A DNA stretch of 64,000 bases from UBA9732 sp963599445. GTDB lineage: Bacteria > Spirochaetota > Spirochaetia > Sphaerochaetales > Sphaerochaetaceae. Under the pieces are notes generated by a model. It saw nothing but the letters and a program-made list of their open reading frames with translations. It had not been told where the DNA came from and made no database searches. Shown in pieces: positions 49,376 through 58,631 of this stretch. The stretch spans positions 62,001 to 126,000 of the forward strand of contig CAVBWZ010000002.1 in assembly GCA_963599445.1 (NCBI GenBank). Direction: 5' to 3'. Made by a program: the position numbers and the translations under genes. The first letter of the stretch is position 1, and the number at the start of each line of letters is the position of its first letter.

Positions 49376-50122
49376 ATGAGGCTAGAGGACAAAGTCGCCA
49401 TCATAACAGGTGGCAGCAGAGGAATTGGACTTGCAACTGTGGAGGCTTTCCTAAAGGAAGGTGCAAAGGTTGCATTGACGGCAAGTTCGCAGGAATCGGC
49501 TGACAGGGCCGTTGCGAAGATACTCGAAAGGAACCCGCAAGCACCGGTGATGGGAATAGCCCCCAACTTGGCATCCCTTGACTCCGTAGAATCCGAGTTC
49601 ACGAAGGTCATGGAAAGATTTGGCGGCATAGACATACTTGTGAACAACGCGGGCATGTCGGACAGCACCCCGCTTGATGCCTACACGGAGGAAGGATTTG
49701 AGAATGTCATGGACCTCAACGTGAAAGGAGTGTTCAATGCATCCAAGGTTGCAGCCAAGTACATGAAGGAGAAATCAGGCGGAGCCATACTCAATACATC
49801 GTCCGTCGTGAGCATCTACGGCCAGCCTTCAGGCTGCGCCTACCCTACTTCCAAGTTCGCACTCAACGGCCTTACACTGTCGCTTGCAAGGGAGCTTGGC
49901 CCTTATGGAATACGTGTAAACGCCGTAGCCCCTGGCATCACGGAAACCGACATGATGAAGGCGGTCCCAAAAGAAGTGATAGAACCTCTTATTGCACAAA
50001 TTCCTCTTAGAAGGCTTGGACAGCCGCAGGACATAGCGAATGCATTCGTGTTCCTTGCATCGGACGAGGCTTCCTACATAACGGGAGTTGTTCTTAGGGT
50101 CGACGGATTGGCGAGGGTGTAA
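49376..50122 (+). CDS. Short-chain dehydrogenase/reductase (FabG-like)
   Basis: A classical SDR of 248 residues with cofactor loop TGGSRGIG near residue 12, NNAG near residue 88, the catalytic Ser in LNTSSV and Tyr-Lys in CAYPTSKFAL, and a C-terminal TGVVLRVDG. It resembles 3-oxoacyl-ACP reductase, but no fatty-acid genes are near and many SDRs of other function look alike. AAGGAGG with 8-base spacing fixes the start. The convergent DUF2812 gene ends 23 bases downstream. Confidence 0.88.
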   Translation: MRLEDKVAIITGGSRGIGLATVEAFLKEGAKVALTASSQESADRAVAKILERNPQAPVMGIAPNLASLDSVESEFTKVMERFGGIDILVNNAGMSDSTPLDAYTEEGFENVMDLNVKGVFNASKVAAKYMKEKSGGAILNTSSVVSIYGQPSGCAYPTSKFALNGLTLSLARELGPYGIRVNAVAPGITETDMMKAVPKEVIEPLIAQIPLRRLGQPQDIANAFVFLASDEASYITGVVLRVDGLARV

Positions 50123-50145
50123 GCTTCAGAAGAACCGCAGAAAAG

Positions 50146-51330
50146 CTACAGCAAAGCTGCGAACTGTGCAATTTCACTAGGACCAAGGTCAAAGCCGCTT
50201 CTTATGGCAATGGTCTTGGTTCCCTTTGAAACAAGAGCCTGTTTCCCAGACCTGGAAATGAAAACCATATCGACTCCAAGCTCTTGGGCCATAGCTACGT
50301 CTATTCTTCCATCGTATGACATTGTCTGATGCGTCACAATGCGCCTTAGAAAAGCATTTGGTACATCAAAGGAAGTGTAGCTTATGAAGCTAAGCGTTCC
50401 GCTTTCGTTGCCAAGGTTCTGGTCAAAGCAGTAGTCGTACGAGGCAAGCACCCCTCTGCTTGAAACATGCCTGGTGGAACGATAGGCTCCGGTTGTATCG
50501 GCGCCAAGGTCATCCAGAGTTACAGGAACTTCATCGCTGTACAGAACGACCTTTTCGTTTCCTATCTGGGTCCTTGTTCCAACACTGGAGGTGTTTCCCC
50601 AAATGGAATCGAATATGAGGAACGCCACCATGAAGGCAAGCATCGCCGCAGTAGCACGGGCGGCATGGTCAAGGAATCTATACCCCTTGTTTGCAATCTC
50701 TCCGCTGTCATCCTTCTTGACCAATACTTTGCAACGCGAGACGAATGCAAGTACAGAAAGCACAAAACATCCCGCAAGTGCAACGGCAAGCACACATGTG
50801 AACGCAAGATAAAGATTGTTGCTTATCAACCTTAGAAGGTCGCTTCCCAACACGAAGGCAAGGCACGAGACATACAACAGACACAGCACCAAGTTGAATA
50901 GGGCCTTTCTGAATCCGCGTCCGCGGCTTTTGGAGGAGACAGAGGAATCGGCCTTGGGGATTCGGACGGCTTGGGATGCCATGCCGGATTCGGCCTCAGA
51001 CTGCATTCCAGGATGCTCTTCATAGAGGAAGGCATGGCGTTTGGTGTCCGCAATGTTCTCAGGGCCTCCTATGCAAATCATGTCCCAGCCCTGCTTCCTA
51101 AGAATGGGGAGCTCATGGCGAAGCTGAACTTCCGTAGGGCTGTCAGGGTCGCGGGACAGGAACGTGTAGGCGCATATGCGCTTGCCTTCGTAGGGCTTTC
51201 TTTCAAAGAAGAACCGGTTCCCCTTCACACGGCAAAGCCACCAACCATCTTCAGCGTTCTTCTGAAGATAGTCGGTGATCTCTTCGTCCGAGTGCCTTGT
51301 AAGAAGCAGGAAACCGGTTTTGGTCTTCAT
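50146..51330 (-). CDS. DUF2812-type membrane protein
   Basis: A 394-residue protein. The N-terminal 110 residues (KTGFLLLTRHSDEEITDYLQ and the GNRFFFERK block) match DUF2812; three membrane helices follow (about residues 170-195, 200-225 and 240-262), then an external C-terminal domain of about 120 residues. DUF2812 proteins often accompany PadR-type regulators, which are not seen here. The gene begins ten bases behind oppF, so it may be the last gene of the opp operon. Function unknown. Confidence 0.72.
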   Translation of the reverse strand: MKTKTGFLLLTRHSDEEITDYLQKNAEDGWWLCRVKGNRFFFERKPYEGKRICAYTFLSRDPDSPTEVQLRHELPILRKQGWDMICIGGPENIADTKRHAFLYEEHPGMQSEAESGMASQAVRIPKADSSVSSKSRGRGFRKALFNLVLCLLYVSCLAFVLGSDLLRLISNNLYLAFTCVLAVALAGCFVLSVLAFVSRCKVLVKKDDSGEIANKGYRFLDHAARATAAMLAFMVAFLIFDSIWGNTSSVGTRTQIGNEKVVLYSDEVPVTLDDLGADTTGAYRSTRHVSSRGVLASYDYCFDQNLGNESGTLSFISYTSFDVPNAFLRRIVTHQTMSYDGRIDVAMAQELGVDMVFISRSGKQALVSKGTKTIAIRSGFDLGPSEIAQFAALL

Positions 51331-51340
51331 AGGGTTCGAA

Positions 51341-52315
51341 TCAAACGTTGAAGCCAAGATCCCTCTGCTTGAGAGGACATGCCACGAAATGGTTGGGCGA
51401 TATCTCAATAAGCTGAGGAACGGTCTTTTTGCAGACCTCATCGTTGCACATGAGACATCGTTTTGCAAAACGGCACTCTGCAGGAGGCTCGATTGGACTT
51501 GTAATCTCGCCCTTGAGCTGAACCCTCTGTCGCTGGTGTCCAAGCTCCGGAATAGGGATTGCGGACAAAAGCGCCTGCGTGTACGGATGCACAGGATTGT
51601 CGAAAAGCTCCTCCGCAGGGGCCTTCTCGACGATCTGACCAAGGTACATGACCGCTATGTCGTCAGAGAAGTGGTTCACGACGCTAAGGTCATGGGTTAT
51701 GAAGATGTACGTAAGCCCCAGCTTCTTCTGAAGGTCCTTGAGAAGGTTCAGAATCTGTGCCTGAATCGATACATCCAGTGCGGAGACAGGCTCGTCGCAG
51801 ATTATGAGCTTTGGCTCCATTGCAAGTGCACGTGCGATTCCAATCCTTTGCCTTCTACCGCCATCGAGCTCGTGAGGGTATGTGTTTATGTAGCGCTCGG
51901 CAAGACCTACGGTGTCCATGAGCTCAAGTACACGCTCCTCCCTTGCAAGCTTGCCCTTGATTATCTTGTTCTCGATGATGGGCTCAGCTATGATCTGGCT
52001 TACGGTCTTCTTTGGATCCAATGACGAGAAAGGATCCTGGAAGATGATCTGCATGTCCTTGCGCATGTGGCGCATCTCCGACTTGGAGAGCTTGCTTATG
52101 TCCTTGCCTTCGAAGATTATCTCTCCGTCAGTGGGTTCCAGAAGTCTTAGGATTACACGTCCGGTCGTGGACTTACCGCATCCGGACTCGCCTACAAGGC
52201 CAAGGGTCTTTCCTCTTTCAAGTGTGAAGTTTATGTCATCCACGGCATGGAGCATTCCACGGGATGTCTTGAAGTATTTCTTCAGGTGCTTTACTTCCAG
52301 GATGTTGTCAGCCAT
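51341..52315 (-). CDS. oppF: Oligopeptide ABC transporter, ATPase OppF
   Basis: ATP-binding subunit, second of the pair. Walker A GESGCGKST near residue 38, Walker B LIICDEPVSALD and THDLSVV are present. The C-terminal extension with the Cys cluster CRFAKRCLMC...C can bind an iron-sulfur cluster, as in other Opp/Dpp ATPases. The family signature is altered: LDGGRRQRIGIARAL where LSGGQ is usual (Asp for Ser), which may affect ATPase activity. 324 residues; it overlaps oppD by eight bases. Confidence 0.93.
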   Translation of the reverse strand: MADNILEVKHLKKYFKTSRGMLHAVDDINFTLERGKTLGLVGESGCGKSTTGRVILRLLEPTDGEIIFEGKDISKLSKSEMRHMRKDMQIIFQDPFSSLDPKKTVSQIIAEPIIENKIIKGKLAREERVLELMDTVGLAERYINTYPHELDGGRRQRIGIARALAMEPKLIICDEPVSALDVSIQAQILNLLKDLQKKLGLTYIFITHDLSVVNHFSDDIAVMYLGQIVEKAPAEELFDNPVHPYTQALLSAIPIPELGHQRQRVQLKGEITSPIEPPAECRFAKRCLMCNDEVCKKTVPQLIEISPNHFVACPLKQRDLGFNV

Positions 52316-53324
52316 TCTGCTTCCTCCTGTCTATCATGAAGTCGGGGTCCTTCTCGTAACGGGCACAGGCCACCATGTGCGTCCCACCCATATTCCTAAG
52401 TGCTGGACATGCCTTCTTGCATTCCTCCGTTGCATAGTTGCATCTTGGAGCGAACGCGCAGCCTTCAGGCAGGTTCGTTGGATCCGGCATGAGACCGTGG
52501 ATTGGCTTGAGCATGGCCTGACGGTTCTTGATGTTTGGAAGGGAGTTGAAAAGACCTTCCGTATACGGATGCATCGTCTTTCCATAGACTTCCTCCAAGG
52601 AACCCTGCTCCACAATCCTTCCTGCGTACATGACGGCTACGTCGTCGCAGACCTCGGCTACGATTCCAAGGTCATGGGTTATCATGATCATGGAGGTGTC
52701 GTACTTCTCCTTGAGCTCGTTCATGAGCTCGAGGACCTGAGCCTGAATCGTAACGTCAAGGGCCGTGGTGGGCTCGTCAGCAATCAGGAGCTTTGGGTTG
52801 CATGCCAAAGCGATTGCAATGACAACCCTCTGCTTCATTCCACCTGAGAACTGGTGAGGGTATTCGTTCGCACGCTGCCTTGGAATTCCAACGAGCTCAA
52901 GCATGTCACCGGCCTTCTCAAGGGCCTTCTCCTTGCTTAGGTGCTCGTGGATCTCAATGGACTCTGCTATCTGCTCGCCAACGGTGAATACAGGGTTGAG
53001 TGCCGTCATTGGGTCCTGGAAGATCATGGAGATCTCCTTTCCCCTCACCTGCTCAAGCTTGGACGTTGACATGCCTCGCACATCCTGTCCGTCTATCTCA
53101 AGGCGGTCGCATTCCACGACTCCAGGTGGATTTGGAACGAGCCTTAGCATTGCAAGGGCCGTCGTGGTCTTTCCAGCCCCGGTCTCTCCAACAAGACCAA
53201 GGGTCTTCCTGTAGCCAAGCTTCATGTCTATTCCATTGACAGCATGGACTACACCGTCCTCCGTCTCGAAGCGGACGTTGAGGTTCTCTATTCTTAGAAT
53301 ATCTCTTTCTTCGTTCTTGTCCAT
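52308..53324 (-). CDS. oppD: Oligopeptide ABC transporter, ATPase OppD
   Basis: ATP-binding subunit, first of the pair. Walker A GETGAGKTT near residue 44, the signature FSGGMKQRVVIAIAL, Walker B LLIADEPTTALD and THDLGIV are intact. The C-terminal oligopeptide extension has CAFAPRCNYATEECKKACP. GGAG six bases before the ATG at 53324 decides the start; the longer frame begins in oppC. 338 residues. Confidence 0.94.
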   Translation of the reverse strand: MDKNEERDILRIENLNVRFETEDGVVHAVNGIDMKLGYRKTLGLVGETGAGKTTTALAMLRLVPNPPGVVECDRLEIDGQDVRGMSTSKLEQVRGKEISMIFQDPMTALNPVFTVGEQIAESIEIHEHLSKEKALEKAGDMLELVGIPRQRANEYPHQFSGGMKQRVVIAIALACNPKLLIADEPTTALDVTIQAQVLELMNELKEKYDTSMIMITHDLGIVAEVCDDVAVMYAGRIVEQGSLEEVYGKTMHPYTEGLFNSLPNIKNRQAMLKPIHGLMPDPTNLPEGCAFAPRCNYATEECKKACPALRNMGGTHMVACARYEKDPDFMIDRRKQNG

Positions 53325-53334
53325 GTCGATCTCC

Positions 53335-54231
53335 TTAACGCTTGAGCTTTGGGTCCAAGGCATCGCGAAGTCCGTCGCCCAACAGGTTGAGGGACAGAAC
53401 CGTGATCATGATTGCAATGCCAGGGAAAAGCGTCATGTAGCTGTAGTCTCTAATGTAGAGACGACCCGACGAAAGCATGCTTCCCCACTCCGGAGCCGGT
53501 GCCGGGACGCCAAGGCCAAGGAACGAAAGCTGGGCTGCCGAGATGATTGCAGAACCAACCCTAAGCGTTGCCTGGACTATGATCTGCGACAGACAGTTAG
53601 GCAAGATGTGCACGACGACTATCTTCCAGTCAGGCTGTCCAATTGCGCGCGCAGCCTCCACGTACTCCTCACCTCTCACGACGAGGACCGCCGCCCTGGC
53701 GACACGCACGAACGGAGCCGTACTTGCTATACCAACTGCAAGCATGAGGTTGGCCGTGCTCTTACCCAAGGCCGATACCACCGCAATGGCCATCAAGACC
53801 GATGGTATTGAGGAGAAGATGTCGCACACCCTCATGACTATGTTCTCGAACACACCGCCTATGTATCCGGCGGCCGCACCGAGTGCGGTTCCTATTATGA
53901 GGGCTATTATGACAGCCACGAAGCCTACGGCAAGCGAATATCTTGCACCGTAGACGATCCTTGCGAATATGTCACGCCCAAGGTCATCGGTCCCGCATAT
54001 ATGCTTGGCCGACGGCCATTGCATCCTTTCTCGGACGTTCATGCCAATGACATCGGTGTCGTAGTCGTAGACGATTGGGGCTATGAGTGCACCAATAATG
54101 ATGATTATGAGGAGGGCCAGTCCAAGCAGGGCGCCCTTGTTCCTTCTGAGCTGTCTCCAGACCATTTCGAAGGAACTTCTTTTCTTGTAGAGCTTGGAGG
54201 CTCTGAGCTGCATTTCCTTTGAATCCGCCAT
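53335..54231 (-). CDS. oppC: Oligopeptide ABC transporter, permease OppC
   Basis: Inner-membrane permease of 298 residues with an N-terminal OppC domain (RSSFEMVWRQLRRNKGALLG before the first helix) and about six helices. The coupling loop EYVEAARAIGQPDWKIVVVH near residue 205 is the EAA motif. AAGGAGG precedes the ATG at 54231 and the gene begins ten bases behind oppB. Confidence 0.93.
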   Translation of the reverse strand: MADSKEMQLRASKLYKKRSSFEMVWRQLRRNKGALLGLALLIIIIIGALIAPIVYDYDTDVIGMNVRERMQWPSAKHICGTDDLGRDIFARIVYGARYSLAVGFVAVIIALIIGTALGAAAGYIGGVFENIVMRVCDIFSSIPSVLMAIAVVSALGKSTANLMLAVGIASTAPFVRVARAAVLVVRGEEYVEAARAIGQPDWKIVVVHILPNCLSQIIVQATLRVGSAIISAAQLSFLGLGVPAPAPEWGSMLSSGRLYIRDYSYMTLFPGIAIMITVLSLNLLGDGLRDALDPKLKR

Positions 54232-54241
54232 GTCTGCCTCC

Positions 54242-55171
54242 TTACTTCGTATACTGTGCCTTGATTCGAGGGTCGACGTAGGCATAGACGATATCGACCA
54301 AAAGGTTGACGATTGTGACGAGCATGGTCGTCATGATGAGTGCCCCGGTTACGGTTGGGATGTCACGCTGGTCTATTGCATCGACGACAAGACGTCCAAC
54401 TCCAGGCCAAGCGAAGACCGTCTCTGCAAGGACTGATCCGCCAAGGACATTGGAGAACTGCACGCCAAAGATGGTGATGATTGGAATGAGTGCGTTCCTG
54501 AGTGCATGGTGGAATACGACCCTCTTTTCAGAGACGCCTTTGGCCCTTGCGGTCCTTAGGTAGTCCTGCCTAAGGACGTCCAACATGGAGGACCTTGTGG
54601 TTCTGGTAAGAAGAGCGGCAAGGCCTACACCGACTGTGACGGCAGGAAGGACCACGCTTCTGAAACCCTCTGCACCTCCGCTTGGGAACCAACCCAGTTT
54701 GAGTGAGAACAGAAGCATGAGAAGAAGTCCAAGCCAGAAGTTTGGCATTGAAAGTCCCAGAAGGGCCAGAATCATGGAAACAGTGTCCTTTATGGAGTTC
54801 TGGTTCACGGCTGCGACTATTCCAAGCGGCACCGATATCACTACGGCAACGATCATTGCAACCGATGCCAGCTTGAGTGTATTTGGAAGACGCTGCAGAT
54901 AAAGCTGCATTACGTCCATCTTGCTTACATACGAGGTTCCTAGGTCGCCTCTTAGCAATTTGAAGATATACCTGAAATAACGTTCCAAAAGGGAACCGTT
55001 GAGGCCCATTTCCTCGCGGAGGGCGTCAAGCTGTTCCTCCGTTGCATCAGGACCTGCGACCTGGTATACGGGGTCGCCTTCAGCAACGTTCATTATGGCG
55101 TATATTATGAATGCAACCCCCAAAAGAACAGGGATCAGCATTAGTAGACGCTTGATTATGTATCTATGCAT
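54242..55171 (-). CDS. oppB: Oligopeptide ABC transporter, permease OppB
   Basis: Inner-membrane permease of 309 residues with six predicted helices; MHRYIIKRLLMLIPVLLG is the typical first helix and DYLRTARAKGVSEKRVVFHH the EAA coupling loop. GGAG lies five bases before the ATG. An attenuator-like hairpin separates it from oppA, which should give more binding protein than permease. Confidence 0.93.
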   Translation of the reverse strand: MHRYIIKRLLMLIPVLLGVAFIIYAIMNVAEGDPVYQVAGPDATEEQLDALREEMGLNGSLLERYFRYIFKLLRGDLGTSYVSKMDVMQLYLQRLPNTLKLASVAMIVAVVISVPLGIVAAVNQNSIKDTVSMILALLGLSMPNFWLGLLLMLLFSLKLGWFPSGGAEGFRSVVLPAVTVGVGLAALLTRTTRSSMLDVLRQDYLRTARAKGVSEKRVVFHHALRNALIPIITIFGVQFSNVLGGSVLAETVFAWPGVGRLVVDAIDQRDIPTVTGALIMTTMLVTIVNLLVDIVYAYVDPRIKAQYTK

Positions 55172-55244
55172 AACAGCTCCATAAGCCTATTACATTGTTT
55201 GGAAGCAACCTTCAAAACTTCTTTGCTGCTCCCCTACACTACTC

Positions 55245-55284
55245 AAAACAGGGTACAGCGGTGCTTTCGCACCCTGTACCCTGG
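55245..55284 (-). terminator. Attenuating terminator between oppA and oppB
   Basis: AGGGTACAG and CTGTACCCT form an outer stem around GGTGC/GCACC with a 4-base loop; on the reverse strand four T follow. Leaky termination here would favour oppA over the transporter genes. Confidence 0.8.
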
Positions 55285-55373
55285 ATTTTCCAAAAGGATT
55301 TCATTTGGTCTTCAGAGGACGCCAAAACGTTGCCGTCCAACTGAAGGTGACCAACTGTTTGGAATCAGAAATC

Positions 55374-56999
55374 TCACTCTGGAAGAGCGATGAATCTGAA
55401 GTCATGCTTTGCATCTGGCTTCCAGATTGCTCCAACAAGACCCTTCTTGACGCCAATGTTGATGTATGACGTGCAGATTGGAACGAGAGGACATACCTCA
55501 TCAAGGTAATCCTCGATGTCATGGTACATCTGCTCACGCTTTGCGCTGTCCGTCTCGACAAGGGCTGCATCTATCATATCGTTGAACTTTGCATCCTTCA
55601 TGTTAGGACGGTTGGAACCGTTCTTCTTGAGCGTGCCGTCAGCCTGGAGTGTGGAACCGCACTGGTTGCGAAGCGTGTAGTCCGTTCCAAGGTCGTCTGT
55701 GAACTGATAGAGGCAAAGCTCGTAGTCAAGGGCTGCATCGTTGAGCTTGCCCTTGAGGGCTGCGGTCTCCATCTCCTCGAGGACGATGTTGATTCCAATC
55801 TTTTTGCAGGCATCCTGGAAGATGAGCGCTGCTGTCTTCTTGTATTCCTTATCGACCATGATGTGGAATGTGAGGTCGCCTGGCTTGTAGCCGGAAAGTG
55901 CGAGCTCTTCCTTTGCCTTGTCAAGGTTGTACTCGTATACGTGGATGTTCTCGTTGAGTCCGAACTGTCCGCGGTTGATGTAGTTGTTATGGACCGTTGC
56001 AAGGCCGTCGAAGGCTGCGAATACGATGGACTCCTTGTCCATGCAGTATGCAAGGGCCTTTCTCACGTGCACGTTGTCCAAGCCCGGCTCCTCCATCTGC
56101 ATCGGCATATAGAGCATGACGACGTTTGGAGTCTGGATGAGCTCGAGGTTTCCGTCAGCCTTGATTCTGGAGAGGTCCGTCGTGGATGGGTCGATACAGA
56201 CATCGATCTCTCCTGTCTGGAGGGCGATGAGTCTTGTTGAAGCTTCTTTGTAGAGCTTGAGGATGATCTTCCTTGTAGGAGCTGCACCGTCGCGGTAGCC
56301 GTCGTAGCGGACGAACGAGCAGTGTGAACCTGGAACCCACTCTTCAAGGGAGAACATGCCGGATCCCATCCTTGGTCCGTTGACAGGATCTGCTTCGCAG
56401 GCGGCCTTTGACATGATGGACATACCACCGTGGGCCATGAGTGTAAGCCAGTCCTGGTTTGCCTTTGCAAGTGTTACTCTCACATGTGTGTCGTCGATCG
56501 CCTCTGTGGAGACGACGTCAGCGACCTTCTGGGATGCGAAAGAGGATGTCTTTGCCTTGTCGTAGGTGTACTTTACGTCTTCTGCCGTAAGAGGTGTTCC
56601 ATCTGTGAACGTAACGCCGTCGCAGAGTGTGAAGTCGTAGACGCAGCCGTCAGCGGAAACCGTCCAGCTCTTTGCCAATGCTGGGATGACCTTGTTCGTG
56701 TCTGGATCTATGTTCACAAGCCTCTCGTGGGTGAGGTAGAAGACCATCATGTTGGCATCGGTGTTGGAACCCTGAGGATCAAGGTTGTTGACATCGTTTG
56801 CGATACCAATCGTGACAGTATCCTTGTACTTCACGTCTTTCTGGACATCGCCGGACTTGACGTTTCCAGCGGCTGTGGATGTTCCAGCGCTCTCGGCAGC
56901 AGGCGTTGTTGCAGGTGTTGATGCTTCCTTCTCGCCTCCAGCGAATACAAAGCTTGCGCATACGATGAGGGCAAGCAGGACGACCAGCGTCTTCTTCAT
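55374..56999 (-). CDS. oppA: Oligopeptide-binding protein OppA
   Basis: Solute-binding protein of the peptide/opine/nickel family (541 residues). A signal peptide (residues 1-20) ends before GGEKEA, and a Thr/Ala/Ser-rich linker of about 40 residues follows. LTHERLVNIDPDTNKVIPAL, VYDFTLCDGVTFTDGTPL and AEDVKYTYD are family words. There is no Cys at the cleavage site, so it may be soluble in the periplasm, unlike lipid-anchored OppA of Gram-positives. GGGAGG before the ATG at 56999 fixes the start. Confidence 0.93.
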   Translation of the reverse strand: MKKTLVVLLALIVCASFVFAGGEKEASTPATTPAAESAGTSTAAGNVKSGDVQKDVKYKDTVTIGIANDVNNLDPQGSNTDANMMVFYLTHERLVNIDPDTNKVIPALAKSWTVSADGCVYDFTLCDGVTFTDGTPLTAEDVKYTYDKAKTSSFASQKVADVVSTEAIDDTHVRVTLAKANQDWLTLMAHGGMSIMSKAACEADPVNGPRMGSGMFSLEEWVPGSHCSFVRYDGYRDGAAPTRKIILKLYKEASTRLIALQTGEIDVCIDPSTTDLSRIKADGNLELIQTPNVVMLYMPMQMEEPGLDNVHVRKALAYCMDKESIVFAAFDGLATVHNNYINRGQFGLNENIHVYEYNLDKAKEELALSGYKPGDLTFHIMVDKEYKKTAALIFQDACKKIGINIVLEEMETAALKGKLNDAALDYELCLYQFTDDLGTDYTLRNQCGSTLQADGTLKKNGSNRPNMKDAKFNDMIDAALVETDSAKREQMYHDIEDYLDEVCPLVPICTSYINIGVKKGLVGAIWKPDAKHDFRFIALPE

Positions 57000-57089
57000 T
57001 TTTTCCTCCCAATGTCCGGAAACCACAGGAATCCCCTCCTCCATCGTCTGCTTGTTGGAAGCTGTCCTTGATGTGCAGTTGGAAAACCC

Positions 57090-57152
57090 TGTGTTCCGTT
57101 AGGTTCTTAGTGTGTTTAGCAAATGATAGCATGGTATGTTTTGGGAACACAA
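57090..57152 (-). promoter_or_regulatory. Promoter of oppA within an 8-bp inverted repeat
   Basis: Reverse strand: TTGTGT, 18 bases, TATCAT. TGTGTTCC at 57090-57097 and GGAACACA at 57144-57151 flank the promoter, one arm overlapping the -35 box, and could bind a regulator. Confidence 0.45.
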
Positions 57153-57160
57153 GGAAAAAA

Positions 57161-57670
57161 TCATGTAAAGTTTTGTAAAGATAAGATTTTGTTATGATTG
57201 AGCATCTTTATTTGGGAGCTGGAGATATTGCGGGTTGGCGATTTTGGGCTTGGTGTTTTCTTAGCTGTCTTGAAAGCCTTGAAGGGAAATCTGAACTGAA
57301 TCTGAGTTAAGCCTGAACTTATAGAAGCTGTTTCACTGGTTTGCAGGACTTGCTGGGCGTACTGGGCAGTCTGAGCGCACTGGGCAGGCTGTGGTGTACT
57401 GTTTGAAATCAACCTTGCAATATGAGTCTGCGCATTTGAACGACTGATGGCTTTCTTCTTTTTGTTGTGCTTTTGGCTTTTGTGAAGAAAATTTTCTTCA
57501 TAGACCTGCATTTTTACAGTTACGGAAGAAACTCCATTCTGGGATAGTTCAAACAGCTTCACGGACTGCACGCACCTCATCATTCGTTTTCTGATGAACA
57601 CCTCCATTTTTTCCAAACGGGAACCTTGAACAAAAGGATACATGTGTCCAGATTGTTGTGATAGAATAGG
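57161..57670. other. Stretch without a certain gene, with a 9-bp array
   Basis: A reverse ORF of 179 codons (57161-57700) runs through here but overlaps the start of the next gene and has no ribosome-binding site; its middle reads AQCAQTAQYAQQ because of a 9-bp array at about 57348-57395 (units such as TTGCTGGGC, GTACTGGGC, AGTCTGAGC, GCACTGGGC). A Lys-rich part and phase suggest chance or a decayed gene. Confidence 0.4.
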
Positions 57671-57673
57671 CAT

Positions 57674-58573
57674 ATGGAAAGAGACAAGAATCCTTTGCAA
57701 CTGAATAATGTTTCTAACGACATCAGGAACAAGATATACACAATTCGTGGAGTACCAGTGATGTTGGATTCAGACTTGGCAGAGTTGTACCAGGTAGAAA
57801 CAAAAGCTTTAAACCAAGCGGTCAAAAGAAATTCAGAACGTTTTCCTCCACACTACATGTTTCAATTGTCAGAAGAAGAGATGCTTAGTTTGAGGTCACA
57901 AAATGTTACCTCAAACGCAAAACACATGCGAGGAGGAAGACGATACCTTCCCTATGCATTCACAGAACAAGGTGTGGCAATGCTATCAGCGGTACTGCAT
58001 TCAGATGTTGCGGTAAACACAAGCATCAGAATCATGGATTCCTTTGTCGAGCTGCGTCATTACTTGACCGACAACGACTTGGTGTTTAGAAGGCTTGATA
58101 GAATCGAACTAAAGCAAATGGAAACAGACAAAAAGGTAAGTGACATCTTCAAAAAACTTGAAGAACCAAGGAAACGTAAAGCTGTATTGTTTTTCAAAGG
58201 TCAGATGTACGATGCCTTTTCCTGTATTGCAAGCATAATCGGCAAAGCAGAAAACGAAATAATCCTCATAGACGGTTATGTCGATACAAAAACTCTGGAT
58301 ATGCTCTCAAAAAAGAGGAAGTCCACGTCTGTGGAAATTCACACGAGTCAAAACAACTGTAAACTCACAACTACAGAAATTACAAATTTCAACAAACAAT
58401 ATGGCAAACTTACAGTCAAATATACAACAGATTTTCATGACAGATTCATGATTTTGGACAGATCACTTCTCTATCACATAGGAGCATCGATAAAAGATGC
58501 TGGAAAGAAAACCTTTGAAATAAGCCAAATCGATGATTGCAAACAGGTACAGGAAATACTAAAGAGACTGTGA
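57674..58573 (+). CDS. ORF6N-domain protein with PLD-like C-terminus
   Basis: A 299-residue protein of phage or mobile-element type. The N-terminal ORF6N domain (GVPVMLDSDLAELYQVETKA near residue 27, RFPPHYMFQLSEEE and PYAFTEQGVAMLSAVL) is a DNA-binding module. The C-terminal half (FSCIASIIGKAENEIILIDG and FHDRFMILD, an HxxxxxxD-like word) resembles phospholipase-D-type domains found behind ORF6N in gut bacteria, but the full HKD motif is missing. Function unknown; it opens the accessory region at the right end. AT-richer than the housekeeping block. Confidence 0.8.
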   Translation: MERDKNPLQLNNVSNDIRNKIYTIRGVPVMLDSDLAELYQVETKALNQAVKRNSERFPPHYMFQLSEEEMLSLRSQNVTSNAKHMRGGRRYLPYAFTEQGVAMLSAVLHSDVAVNTSIRIMDSFVELRHYLTDNDLVFRRLDRIELKQMETDKKVSDIFKKLEEPRKRKAVLFFKGQMYDAFSCIASIIGKAENEIILIDGYVDTKTLDMLSKKRKSTSVEIHTSQNNCKLTTTEITNFNKQYGKLTVKYTTDFHDRFMILDRSLLYHIGASIKDAGKKTFEISQIDDCKQVQEILKRL

Positions 58574-58631
58574 CTATCATCACATGAGTATCCAACCTTA
58601 CAATCAGTACAATGTGAGATAAAAAAGCAAT

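Noticed and set aside
55521..56240. Forward ORF of 239 codons opposite oppA
   Set aside because: Antisense of a conserved gene, Val/Cys/Leu-rich, no ribosome-binding site.
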